A stretch of DNA of 64,000 nt. Origin: Gordoniibacillus kamchatkensis (GTDB taxonomy: Bacteria > Bacillota > Bacilli > Paenibacillales > NBRC-103111). Position 1 is the stretch's first letter. Each line of letters begins with the position of its first letter. Positions 54,387-63,824 of this stretch are shown here, piece by piece. The DNA is taken from positions 38,810 through 102,809 of the forward strand of contig NZ_JXAK01000019.1 in assembly GCF_000829455.1 (NCBI RefSeq), written 5' to 3'. The notes under the pieces are model-generated. The model made no database searches. It saw only the letters and a program-made list of their open reading frames with translations, and was not told the DNA's origin. The translations under genes and the position numbers were made by a program.

Positions 54387-55124
54387 ATGACTGCCATGAC
54401 AAAAGTTCTGATTGCCGACGATGAAATTCCGATCCGCGAAAGCATGAGGCTGTTTCCGTGGGAGGAGCATGGCTACCGGCTGGCCGGCGAAGCAAGGCAC
54501 GGCGTCGAAGCGCTGGAGCTTGTTGAGCGGGAAGCCCCCGATATATTGATCACTGACATCATGATGCCGGTGCTGGACGGAATCTCTTTGATGAGAACAC
54601 TGAGAGAACGGGAGCTCTCGCTGCCGGTCATTCTCCTGACCTGCCACAAAGATTTCGATTATGTCCGCGAAGCGCTGCTGCTCGGCGCCACCGATTATCT
54701 GGTCAAAGGCGTCTACCGCGATCAGCAGCTGCTCGACGCCCTGGACAAGGCCCGCCAGTCGATTGCATCTCCGGCTCAGCCCTATCCTGCCGCCCCGCCG
54801 GAGCGAACGTACCGGCTGGAGGTTCAGCAGGCGATCGAGTATGTCGCGCTCCATCTCGGCGAAACGATCAATCTGCCCGACATTGCCGCTCACGTCGGAC
54901 TCAGCGTCAATTACTTCGGATCCTTGTTCCGCAAGGAAACCGGAGCTTATTTTCACGATTACGTCAAAGCGGTGAAATTGGAAAAGGCAGCGGAGCTGCT
55001 CCGCACCAGCAATCTGAAGGTGTACGAAATCGCGGATAAAATCGGCATCCCTAATTACCGGTATTTCACGGAAATTTTTTGCAAGCATTTCGGCAAATCG
55101 CCAAGGGAGTACCGCAGCTCATGA
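54387..55124 (+). CDS. Compact response regulator with AraC output domain
   Basis: Protein of 245 residues: receiver 1-120 with Asp11-Asp12 and phospho-acceptor Asp57, a short linker and an AraC helix-turn-helix at about 145-245. It lacks the long middle region of the regulator at 8.1 kb. CAGGGGGG precedes the ATG. It overlaps the kinase start (ATGA), so the two are coupled, and it probably controls the divergent transport operon. Confidence 0.9.
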   Translation: MTAMTKVLIADDEIPIRESMRLFPWEEHGYRLAGEARHGVEALELVEREAPDILITDIMMPVLDGISLMRTLRERELSLPVILLTCHKDFDYVREALLLGATDYLVKGVYRDQQLLDALDKARQSIASPAQPYPAAPPERTYRLEVQQAIEYVALHLGETINLPDIAAHVGLSVNYFGSLFRKETGAYFHDYVKAVKLEKAAELLRTSNLKVYEIADKIGIPNYRYFTEIFCKHFGKSPREYRSS

Positions 55125-56916
55125 AACGGATCGCCGCTTTCCGCTTCGGCATTTTCGCCAAGCTGATGGTTCTGCTGACCGTCCCGACCGTGCTCGTGCT
55201 GTTCGGACTGCTGTATTCGGTGAATGACAGCGCGAAGGAAGCGCTCATTGCGCAGAAATCGAACGACCAAACGATGTATATCGAGCGGACCGGACAATAT
55301 CTGGACCTTTACCTGCAGAACATCCGAAACGTACTGCTCAGCGTGTCGCAGCATCCGGTGTTCTCCAAGCCTTCCAGCACCGAAGAGATCTCCCAGGTGC
55401 TGCGAAACTATTCACAAAACAACCAAGGCCTCATCAATTATCTTTTTGTGGAAACCCAGAACGGGCAAATTTACTCCAGCAGCCCGGTGCTCTACGATAT
55501 TATCGGGCATCCGGAAATCGGCCATTTGTTTAAGATCGCCAACGAAAATCCGGGCGTATTTCGTGGAGCCGCCCTTATTATTCTCCGCTGTCCACCGAAC
55601 AGACCATCGCCTTCGTCCTGTCGGTCAAGGATGCCCTCGGCAACGACAAGCTGGCGATCGCCGCCGAGCTCGATACTCTCCAATTGTCGCGGGAGCTGGG
55701 CCGTTTCCTGTACGATCAGACTCAAAGCTATGCGCTTTTCAATACGTTCGGGGATATCATCGCGGCGGAGGGCGACCTCGTCCCCGTCCGGTCCGTCGGC
55801 CCCAAGCCGTTGGAGGCATCTTCCCCTGAGCTGCTGCGGCGGTTAATCGAGCTGCCCAACGGAATTCACAACGTGCAGAGCCCGGTCGGCTCCTTCATGG
55901 CGACCAAAAGCAACCGCAACAAGCTCGGCTGGTATTTCGTCTCGCTGACGAAGGAAGAGACGTTCCAACAAAGCGTGCAGGGCTTAACCTCGCGTATTTT
56001 GAAGCTGGGCCTGCTTTGGTACGTCCTGCTTTTTGTGTGCGTGCTCGCCATCAGCCGCCAGGTGACACTGCCAATCCGCAAGCTGGCCACCCAGATGGAC
56101 CGGATCAAGGACGGACGGCTCACCTCCCACACGGACCTTGCCGGGCGCAGCGACGAAATTGGCCTGCTCGCCCACAGCTTCCAGACGATGCTGAAACGGA
56201 TACAGCTGCTGGTGGAGGATATCGAACGAACGGAACAGAAGAAGAAAAACGTCGAGCTCCGACTGCTGATGAACCAGATCCGGCCGCATTTTTTATATAA
56301 CACGCTTACCTGCATCTCCAGCCTGTCGAAGCAAAACAAAAACGAGTTGATCGAAGAAACGGTCCGCTCCTTGATCTTGATTTTGACTTACAGCATTGAC
56401 CGGAAGAACGACTTTGTTCCCCTTCAGCATGAGCTGGACTCGCTCAGGGCTTACGTGCAAATTCAGCAAATGCGTTACGGAAACGGCATTGCTTTTGATA
56501 TCGACGTACAGGCGGAGCATGAAGCTTATCCGGTTCCGAAAATGATCTTGCAGCCATTGGTGGAAAACGCCATTTTCCACGGGGTTGCGTTAAAGGGTGA
56601 GGGACATATTTGCGTAAGGACGGAGACGGACGGCGGGACTCTGCGGATTTCGGTAGAGGATAACGGCCACGGGATGCCCCCGGAGAAACTCGAGTCGATT
56701 TTCCGCGGCTTGTCCGGGGACGAAGAACAAACGGCCAAGCCGGACGGCCGGATGACCGGCATCGGCTTGGCCAATGTGATGGAACGGTTGAAGCTCCATT
56801 ACGGAGAACATTCGGAGATCCTCATCGAATCCGTTGTCGGTCGGGGCACCTTGATCACCTTAGCGATCCCGGCTGATTGGTCGGTACACCTCGATCACCT
56901 CAGCGATCCCGGCTGA
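55121..56916 (+). pseudogene. YesM-type sensor kinase, frameshifted
   Basis: ATG 55121 overlaps the regulator stop. Membrane helix at about 12-30 and a sensor domain follow, then the frame shifts near 55564: one extra base gives RWSRPYYSPLSTEQ and joins the remainder. The second helix, HAMP, acceptor His in IRPHFLYNTLTC and ATPase domain (LVENAIFHG, DNGHGM) are intact. About 598 residues when repaired. The end has been altered by a 40-bp tandem duplication. A sequencing error is the simplest explanation of the frameshift. Confidence 0.85.
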
Positions 56917-56924
56917 TTGGTCGG
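56853..56924 (+). repeat. 40-bp tandem duplication at the kinase gene end
   Basis: A 32-nt block beginning GATCACCT and ending GATTGGTCGG occurs at 56853-56884 and 56893-56924, one base different, with a 40-nt period. As 40 is not a multiple of three it changes the frame and the last residues of the kinase. Confidence 0.9.
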
Positions 56925-57002
56925 CGCTTTGGTGAAGGTACCTGTTTGTACAGCGAGTACATCTATCCAGCACCGGGATTATACGCCCGTTCCGGTCGCT
57001 AC

Positions 57003-57527
57003 TTAGGGATTGCCTTTTATCAAAGTCCCTAATACGGGAACGATCCTCGAAAACGGAATCCACAGGCTTGCGGCAAGTAGAAGCCAGCGAAACACCGTTT
57101 CACCGACCGAACCGGTATCGATCGACATAAACTTTGGGAGCAGCCGGATATGCAGCTTCAACGGCCACAGAAGTTCGACGCCTCTGTCATTGAGAAGATC
57201 GATGAGCGGGTGCGAGGCGTAAGCGATGATAAAAGTCCAGAAGAACAACGGAGGCATTGGAAGCGCCGTAAACATCAATGCCGCCATAAAGAGAATGGAA
57301 TGGGTCAATGATCGGTGACGCACCTTCAGAATCCTAAGTAGAGCCGAGATAGGAAAAAGCACCTTTGCCATGGTGGAGCCCTGCTTATCAACGTCGGCCA
57401 AAGTTCCGGACAAACAGCCGAGCAACAAAGCTCCGGCAGCCTCCCACGATATAGTAGGTATGTCCCGATAAATGAGCACGAGCTCGGCTGCTACGAAGCC
57501 GGCAACACTATGAGTTTTTTGCAGCAT
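57003..57527 (-). CDS. YdjM-family membrane-bound hydrolase-like protein
   Basis: Protein of 174 residues with about four membrane helices. The metal-type motifs of the LexA-regulated YdjM family are visible: THSVAG near residue 5, GTLADVDKQGS, HRSLTHSIL and YASHPLIDLLNDRG. ATG 57527 follows TAGGAG. The fold suggests a metal-dependent integral-membrane hydrolase; the function is unknown. It stands alone between the kinase and a small-gene zone. Confidence 0.8.
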   Translation of the reverse strand: MLQKTHSVAGFVAAELVLIYRDIPTISWEAAGALLLGCLSGTLADVDKQGSTMAKVLFPISALLRILKVRHRSLTHSILFMAALMFTALPMPPLFFWTFIIAYASHPLIDLLNDRGVELLWPLKLHIRLLPKFMSIDTGSVGETVFRWLLLAASLWIPFSRIVPVLGTLIKGNP

Positions 57528-57621
57528 GATAACGCTCCTATCCAAAATATCCTGTTAGCCTTATAGTATTCGGGCGCTTTCCTGAAAATAGTCCGTCCCT
57601 TCTGCCCGTTTAATGTGAAGA

Positions 57622-57652
57622 GAAAAATAAAAGGAGCTGCCAATTCAGCTCC
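57622..57652 (-). terminator. Orphan terminator-like hairpin
   Basis: GGAGCTG/CAGCTCC stem followed, on the minus strand, by TTTTATTTTT. No minus-strand gene lies directly upstream (57653-57880 holds no gene I can support), so it may be left over from a lost gene. Confidence 0.55.
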
Positions 57653-57880
57653 ACCCTTTGTCATATTATGGATCTCAGTTTCAGCAGCTATCGTCCCGTT
57701 CAGCTAAACGTTTTTTTCTGCACGGATAATCCCTCGATAATCAATTTACTCCTTAACTCATCAAGAATAATGTGTCAACTGGCAGCGACCGCACCGTGAA
57801 GTCCTAAACCGGGCACTGAATAGCTAAAAGCTTCATATCATGGCATCAGCCACATAACGATGATGAAAGGCGGGGATGAC

Positions 57881-58090
57881 ATGTTGGCGTACGAATGGCG
57901 GCTGCCCGAAGCCGTCGGAAATGTCGGAACGGTATGGCCGCCCGGGATTACCGGCGTAAAGATCTATGGGAACCTTCCTCCGGCAGTGCACTTTATCGGA
58001 CCGGTACACGGCTACCATTATGTTCCGTATCACATGATCGCACCAATGTACCTTGGCTTTCCGAGCATCGGCACGTATATATATTTATAG
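57881..58090 (+). CDS. Small Pro/Tyr/His-rich hypothetical protein
   Basis: A frame of 69 residues behind AAAGGCGG; an ATG seven codons earlier is possible. Residues GPVHGYHYVPYHMIAPMYLG resemble small coat- or crust-type proteins of spore-formers, but I do not recognise a family. The 58091-58307 gap holds only a weak GGAGC/GCTCC hairpin near 58261. Confidence 0.5.
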   Translation: MLAYEWRLPEAVGNVGTVWPPGITGVKIYGNLPPAVHFIGPVHGYHYVPYHMIAPMYLGFPSIGTYIYL

Positions 58091-58307
58091 GCATAACTGC
58101 TGCGGCAGCGTCATGTTGATCTTACGCGGTTGATTCGTTAAATTAATGGTATAGGAATTCGATCATCCAATAACCTCATTTATATTGTAAAAAAATACTG
58201 CCCTTATCATACCATTTGAACCGGTCTTATTTAAGTCCCGTTTTGTCGAACAAACCAATAAGGAGCCGCGCAAATGCAGCTCCTGTACTAAAGTCATCCG
58301 ATAGTGC

Positions 58308-58718
58308 TTAATCACTTCCGCCAAATACCATAACATATCCGTCTAAATCCTTAACAGCGAAATTTTTCCACTGTCTATTTCCCATGGTTTCTACTTGTGG
58401 TTCGAATGCAAATATCGCTCCGTTTGACTTAAATTCGTCGTACAATTGTCCAACGCCGTCAAAATTGCTGTAAAAATAAGAATCCCATCCAGTGGTTAAC
58501 TTCTCCCAATTCGTTCCGGTTGGTTTCGGGTTAGGCCGAACGTCTTCGGGCTTTTTAGCCTGTTGTAGGATAAAGCCTAGATGATTGCCACGTTCAGCAT
58601 GTCCCCATCCGTCAACTTTGAAGCCAAGGACATCTTGGTAATACGTTTTTGCCTTTTCGAAATCTGAAACTAATCTTACCTGGAGAAAATTTTTAAGATA
58701 AACATGATCAGTATTCAA
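58308..58718 (-). CDS. VOC/glyoxalase-family protein
   Basis: Protein of 136 residues with the VOC fold: LVSDFEKAKTYYQDVLGFKV and FAVKDLDGYVMVFG. The TTG start follows AAAGGAG at 8 nt. It resembles small dioxygenase- or bleomycin-resistance-type VOC proteins; substrate unknown. Confidence 0.85.
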   Translation of the reverse strand: MNTDHVYLKNFLQVRLVSDFEKAKTYYQDVLGFKVDGWGHAERGNHLGFILQQAKKPEDVRPNPKPTGTNWEKLTTGWDSYFYSNFDGVGQLYDEFKSNGAIFAFEPQVETMGNRQWKNFAVKDLDGYVMVFGGSD

Positions 58719-58915
58719 ATGAAACGCTCCTTTTCATAAAAATGTATTTAATGGTGTATTCTGCATCAACGACGAACATCCTTTGATTGAAATTATTTTA
58801 TTTCGCATTCTGCCCTTCAATATCATTCTTGTTTTAATATCGAATTATTTTGTATATGATTCCTATAAATTTAATCACCTCGCTTAAAACAATAATGTTT
58901 CTGCAGGCTTGCTAG

Positions 58916-59089
58916 TCAACTTTGCGTCCCTTCCCCCCCTTTTTTCAATTTGCAAAAATCCGTCGGGAATAAGAATGGGAAAGGTTCTTGCCATTTGAAT
59001 TTGACAAGAACCTTTTCCCATAAAACTAGATAGCCGCGATTAACGGCGGCGGCAGCGCATTTCGTGCCGACTGTATCAATGCCAATCAA
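58916..59089 (-). pseudogene. ROK-kinase N-terminal remnant read into the hairpin repeat
   Basis: TTG 59089 overlaps the mannosidase stop (TTGA) behind CCGGAGG, an arrangement for coupled translation. The first codons read MIGIDTVGTKCAAAAV, like the phosphate-binding opening of ROK sugar kinases (IGIDIGGTKC). The frame then runs through the hairpin repeat and ends at 58916 with no kinase domain. A ROK kinase gene probably stood after the mannosidase and was cut off, leaving the repeat at the break. Confidence 0.5.
58973..59050. repeat. Dispersed hairpin repeat, copy B
   Basis: AAGGTTCTTGCCA / TTGACAAGAACCTT stem and then a CCGCGATTAACGGCGG block, related to copy A at 46081-46160 along its whole length. 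Here it lies within or next to the ROK-kinase remnant. Confidence 0.7.
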
Positions 59090-61590
59090 ACGTCCTCCGG
59101 CATCTCGAGCAGATTTACCTCTGCGATATCCTGCTCCGTATCCTCCGGTATTCGGAACGTCTTGATCTCCGACCTTCCGAACCGAGCGGTCCACTTGCGG
59201 TTAAGCAGCGGTAGTTCAAGCATGGCTTCGCATTCCATGCCTGCTGCCTCATAGCAGCGAAGAATATAATCACTGCCTTCTTCCGCTTTTTTAAATACCG
59301 TAACGGTAACATTCTCCGCGCTGATCCGGATTCCCGTCAAAGTTTGCGGAAGAGTTCCCCGATGGTACGTCTCCACAATATGAATAGGAGGAACGTTGAA
59401 TTGCTGAGCCTTATGGCAGACCCCGGAATCGCGAAGGTGTCCATAATGAGGCACTAGTCCGTAACCGAATTCCTGAATGCCCTGATCCATGAATTCGCAC
59501 CACTCGTCCCGCATGCCGTAATGATCTGCGAATATCGCGCCGCGGGCCACGGTCATTCTAAGATCGTTGTCCAAAAAGTCAAAGCTGTACTTAGAGTCAT
59601 TCAGCAGAGCGAGACCGTACATTTGATCTCCCCGCCCCGGAAGGGTGCCGCTTACATCAAGCCATGTCTGGCCGGGTTCCTCCTCTCCGTTTGCCGGTCT
59701 TTCGATGAATCCGTACGGAATTTCGTACGTCGCTTTTGGATTTTGCACGTTGACGGGAAAAGACAGCTTCAGCATTTTATGCTCTTCGCGCCAGTCCAGC
59801 TTGACTTTAATCTCGATATCCGGTTGGTCCCGGTATAAGATGATATCCTGCCGTAATATCGAGCGGTTATACCTGCTTGTAACTCTCAGCTTCGCCCGCA
59901 GAGGCCCGTTTTCCATAACCCTGACTTCGGCATCGGAGAATTTCGCGATTTCATTACGGAATTCGAATACATGGTGTGCCCACGTATCGCAATGGTATTC
60001 GTCTATGACAATCGGCACTGCGGCTTTTCCCCGGAATACCTCAACATCGTTAGCTTTATCGATCAATTTGGCGATGTAGCCGGTGTGCGGTTCGATTTCC
60101 AGCCGGTACCAGTCATTTTCCAAAGAGAAGGCATCAGCCGAAAGACTGCGTTCCGATTGTGCAGCCGCAAATTCCTTTTCGATATAAATCCAATACACTC
60201 GGTACCCCAGAGCGGGCACATTCGCCATGAACAACGTATCGTACTTGTCGTTTCTCCCGTTCGTCCTGGAACCCCGCACCTGCTGAAACGCTAACGGGTT
60301 TCCTTGCTCATCCGTTACCCCTTTCACCAGCTTGTTGATTTGAATGGGGGCGTTTACTTCCCGGCTGACCGGATTGAAGACGACCACTGGGCTTCCGAAG
60401 TCCTGCTGCTCCCAAAGGGCCCAATGTTTGTCTTTGCTTAATCCCTCGACTCCTTCCTTCATAGTATCGATGGACCACGATATTTTTTGGAGTGCCGCAT
60501 TTAGGGATACGGCGGCCAGGTTCAGTGATTCTCCGTAGGATTCCCGGGCATCTTGGTAGGCTTCCTTAATGGAGCAGCCACCCATGATGTCGTGGAAGTG
60601 GTTAAACATCACATTTTCCCATCCACGGCGAATTTGTCGATGCGGATACTCCAAGCCCAGCAGCCGGTAAGCCAGAGCACTGAACTTTTCCGCGGTCAGC
60701 AGCCGGTTCTCGGCTCTGCGGTTTAGCGCTTTCGTCTCCGAATGGGCCGAATAGCAGCCGCTCGCGTGATGCTGCAAGTCCTCCCGCAGCACCGGCAGGC
60801 CGGAGGAACTTTTCTCCACTTCTTCAAAATAAGCGTTCGGTGAGCTCATTACGACGCGTCCGTCCCCAAACTCCCTTTGCAGCTCTTGGATCGACTTGAG
60901 ATTGGCGATTGTCGGTCCGCCCCCATGGTTGCCTACTCCGTAGAAATTCATATATCCATGTCCGTGCTTTTCCTCCAACGCCATAACGGCCTTCGCTTTA
61001 TCCTTGGTCGGATTGTCCGCTGTGTGCCGGTACCAATTGTTATAGCTGAAGGGAATACGGAACGTGAGAACGCGGCTCCCATCAGCGCTTTCCCACCAGA
61101 AGAGATTGCTCTCTAATTGCTTCTCCCGTGCATCCGGACGCATGAAAACGTAATAATCCATCCCGCTTTTCTTCAAAATCTGCGGAAGCATGCCGTGATG
61201 GCCAAAGGAGTCTACATTATAGCCGACCTTGGCCATAACGGAAAATTTCTCATGAAAATAACGTTGGCTATATAGACTGTGGCGTGCAAACGATTCGCCC
61301 GACGGGATGTTGCAGTCCGGCTGGATCCACCACCCTCCTACGATAACCCACCTTCCCTCGCGAACCCGGGCCCGAATTTCCTCGAACATCTCCGGTGCGT
61401 TTTCTTCTATCCATTTGTAATAAGCGGCGCCGGCGCAAGTAAAGACGAAATCCGGGAACTCGTTCATTCGGTCCAGCGCTGAGCGAAACGTGGCTTTAAT
61501 TTCGGCGTAGCCTTCCTGCCACTGCCACAGCCATACCGGATCCAGGTGAGCGTTTCCGATCATATGAAGCTTCTTTGCGTTTGCCAACAA
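59086..61590 (-). CDS. GH38 alpha-mannosidase
   Basis: Protein of about 834 residues. GH38 catalytic domain: zinc-binding HLDPVW near the N-terminus, the nucleophile Asp in VGYNVDSFGH, a second zinc-type His in GNHGGGP and MFNHFHDIMGG. The C-terminal beta domains are complete. No signal peptide, so it is cytoplasmic and probably trims imported mannosides. GGGAGG touches the ATG at 61596, so the TTG at 61590 (6 nt spacing) is the better start. The binding protein 255 nt upstream (61.8 kb) may supply its substrate. Confidence 0.92.
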   Translation of the reverse strand: MLANAKKLHMIGNAHLDPVWLWQWQEGYAEIKATFRSALDRMNEFPDFVFTCAGAAYYKWIEENAPEMFEEIRARVREGRWVIVGGWWIQPDCNIPSGESFARHSLYSQRYFHEKFSVMAKVGYNVDSFGHHGMLPQILKKSGMDYYVFMRPDAREKQLESNLFWWESADGSRVLTFRIPFSYNNWYRHTADNPTKDKAKAVMALEEKHGHGYMNFYGVGNHGGGPTIANLKSIQELQREFGDGRVVMSSPNAYFEEVEKSSSGLPVLREDLQHHASGCYSAHSETKALNRRAENRLLTAEKFSALAYRLLGLEYPHRQIRRGWENVMFNHFHDIMGGCSIKEAYQDARESYGESLNLAAVSLNAALQKISWSIDTMKEGVEGLSKDKHWALWEQQDFGSPVVVFNPVSREVNAPIQINKLVKGVTDEQGNPLAFQQVRGSRTNGRNDKYDTLFMANVPALGYRVYWIYIEKEFAAAQSERSLSADAFSLENDWYRLEIEPHTGYIAKLIDKANDVEVFRGKAAVPIVIDEYHCDTWAHHVFEFRNEIAKFSDAEVRVMENGPLRAKLRVTSRYNRSILRQDIILYRDQPDIEIKVKLDWREEHKMLKLSFPVNVQNPKATYEIPYGFIERPANGEEEPGQTWLDVSGTLPGRGDQMYGLALLNDSKYSFDFLDNDLRMTVARGAIFADHYGMRDEWCEFMDQGIQEFGYGLVPHYGHLRDSGVCHKAQQFNVPPIHIVETYHRGTLPQTLTGIRISAENVTVTVFKKAEEGSDYILRCYEAAGMECEAMLELPLLNRKWTARFGRSEIKTFRIPEDTEQDIAEVNLLEMPEDV

Positions 61591-61844
61591 AATCATCCTC
61601 CCATTGCGAATATAATCGTTAACCGGTCAACAACTTGGATTTAGCAAGATGCATGAGCAACCTCATCTGCCCCACTTCCAGTCTCATCGCAGCGGTAGAG
61701 CTTAAGCCTGCCTTCCAACAGCGTTTTCCTCGGAATCGGCGATTTCATTACGGTGCCGTAGCCATCAGGACATTATCGTGAAGCAATGTTGGCGCAAGGC
61801 TCATATCGCCACCCGTTGTTGTTCCTCATCCCTCGGATTTGCGG
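61591..61844 (-). other. Gap between the binding protein and the mannosidase
   Basis: About 250 nt with no supported gene; open frames here are short and start-less. No clear terminator or cre site found. Confidence 0.3.
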
Positions 61845-63449
61845 TCAAGTGCCCTGCAAGAAACGTTTGTAGGCATCATTATAAATCTTCTCGATTTCAA
61901 GCGCCCCGCTGTCCTTCAGCTGCCGGGAGAATTTTTCAAAATCACTCATTGGACGGGTGCCGATAATAAACTTGTCCATTTCCTGATCCACAAGCGTTTC
62001 CACCTTGGACAGGAGCGTTTTGAGCCTCGCGCTTTCTTCGAGCGTGAACGGCGGATCGACCACCTCGTAAACGTATCCGTTTTTCGTAGTGATCTGATCG
62101 GCCCATTTCTGCAGTTCCGGGGGTGATACGACGCCCATCGGGTGTTCGTCCACGTTCAGCGTGAAGGATTGGAAGCCTACCGCTAGAGTGTTCTGCATAT
62201 AGCGGTACGGATCTTTCGTATTGGCGTACTCTTTGATGACGCTGTCGGCGATGACAGGTTTTCCGTTCTCCATTTTAAAATGCTGCCCCTCTATGCCGTA
62301 ATTCGTAATAAGAGTGCCTTCCTCGCTATACATCCAATCGAGAAACTTCACAATGTCTTTGGCGTTCTTCGCTTTGGCGCTGATGACATAGTGGTGCAGC
62401 CAATCTTTGGCATACATCCAGTTTCTCGTCTGGCCCTTATCGTTCATCATGAGCGGGAGCAGGTCAAACCTCGCTTTTGGATTCGTTGACTTAAGGGCAG
62501 CGTTGAAATTAACGCCAAAGCTGTTGTTGTCGTAATAGAAGAGAGCTTTACCCGCGCTTAGCTTTTCTTTCATCTGATCGCCGGTATTCACGGCATAATC
62601 GGGATCAAGAAGCTTCTCCGCATACAGCTTATGCAGAAACTCAAGAGGGGCTTTAAATTCCGCATGCGCTTGTCCGTATAAATATTTGCCGCCCTCCACA
62701 TCGGGGTCGAAATATATCCGGTTACCCGAACCCATCGCGAAAGCGATCGGACGAAGCAAATTTTTTGCGCTTTCTCTTCCCGTATAAGGGATGGAGTCCG
62801 GGTATTTCTCCTTGAATTTTTTAAGCACCTGATACAGCTCATCGAATGTGTTCGGCGGGGCGAGCCCCAATTCTTGTAACAAGTCGACTCTCATCATGGG
62901 CGCCTGAGCGAGCTGCAGCTTCCAAGCGCCTAATTGCGGGAACGAATACAGCTTGCCGTCTACCTTCAGCTTGCTAATCTCTTTGTTTTCCTTGACGATT
63001 TTTGCAAAATTCGGCGCGTCGGCCATATAATCGCTGATCGGCAGCAGGAGGCCGTTCTTCGCCGCATCGATAAAGAATGGGCTTCCGTAAGGAATTTTCA
63101 TGACATCTGGCAAGCTGTTGGTGGCGATAATCGTTTGCGCTCTTTGCGTATAGTTGGTAGCGACATACTCCAAATCCAGTCTAACGTTCGTTTTTTCAAA
63201 AATATAACCATATACCGGCGACTTCGCATTGACAGGCGGGGAGTTATCATTGGTCATAACTTTAATGGTTGTGGGCTGCGGCAACAGTTTAGTGCCTTGT
63301 GCGGCTGAAGACGGTTGCGGATTCGTTTTTGCCGCCGATGGAGGGTTCCCGCCTCCAGGCTTATCCGAACCTCCTGCACCCGAGCATGCTGTAATTAACA
63401 GGAGTACGGCACTCATTGAAACGGCCGATAACAATTTTCGCGTGAACAT
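61845..63449 (-). CDS. LplA-type extracellular binding lipoprotein
   Basis: Protein of 534 residues with lipobox (ITACSG, lipidated near Cys22), a Gly/Pro/Ser-rich linker and a large solute-binding fold. AAAGGAGGG lies before the ATG. No permease or ATPase is adjacent on the right side of the window. It precedes the mannosidase on the same strand, and a cre-like site lies upstream, so it probably collects a mannose-containing oligosaccharide. Confidence 0.88.
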   Translation of the reverse strand: MFTRKLLSAVSMSAVLLLITACSGAGGSDKPGGGNPPSAAKTNPQPSSAAQGTKLLPQPTTIKVMTNDNSPPVNAKSPVYGYIFEKTNVRLDLEYVATNYTQRAQTIIATNSLPDVMKIPYGSPFFIDAAKNGLLLPISDYMADAPNFAKIVKENKEISKLKVDGKLYSFPQLGAWKLQLAQAPMMRVDLLQELGLAPPNTFDELYQVLKKFKEKYPDSIPYTGRESAKNLLRPIAFAMGSGNRIYFDPDVEGGKYLYGQAHAEFKAPLEFLHKLYAEKLLDPDYAVNTGDQMKEKLSAGKALFYYDNNSFGVNFNAALKSTNPKARFDLLPLMMNDKGQTRNWMYAKDWLHHYVISAKAKNAKDIVKFLDWMYSEEGTLITNYGIEGQHFKMENGKPVIADSVIKEYANTKDPYRYMQNTLAVGFQSFTLNVDEHPMGVVSPPELQKWADQITTKNGYVYEVVDPPFTLEESARLKTLLSKVETLVDQEMDKFIIGTRPMSDFEKFSRQLKDSGALEIEKIYNDAYKRFLQGT

Positions 63450-63599
63450 ACATACCCTCCTTTACTATTCTCGCCTTGGTTAATTAGCCTTTAAAGTACG
63501 ATAATCGCCCAATCGTGTTCATCTTTCTTATCATCATTTTCACGGCGGGATGATCCCCCTTCCTGCCAGGTCGTTAATCAACCAGGCGGCCAACGCCAG

Positions 63600-63613
63600 A
63601 TAAAGCGCTTACA
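63600..63613 (-). promoter_or_regulatory. cre-like site before the binding protein
   Basis: ATAAAGCGCTTACA agrees with the cre consensus at 12 of 14 positions. About 150 nt upstream of the binding protein. The rest of 63450-63820 holds no gene. Confidence 0.45.
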
Positions 63614-63824
63614 CTTCTGAATATAGCAACGCCGCACAAACACGGCAATTACCATTATGGTATTCCGTTTACCATTTGTGCAGCTATTTAGGTTTTGTTT
63701 CATTTTTCTACCTTGTGCCATTCGCGTTCACCGGATGATACAAGGAATCCCTAAAGATTTGGGGGATTTTTAAAGAAAATCGAAAGGATAGCGTCGTGCA
63801 CGCAAAAAAGGCATCCCTCAGTTC

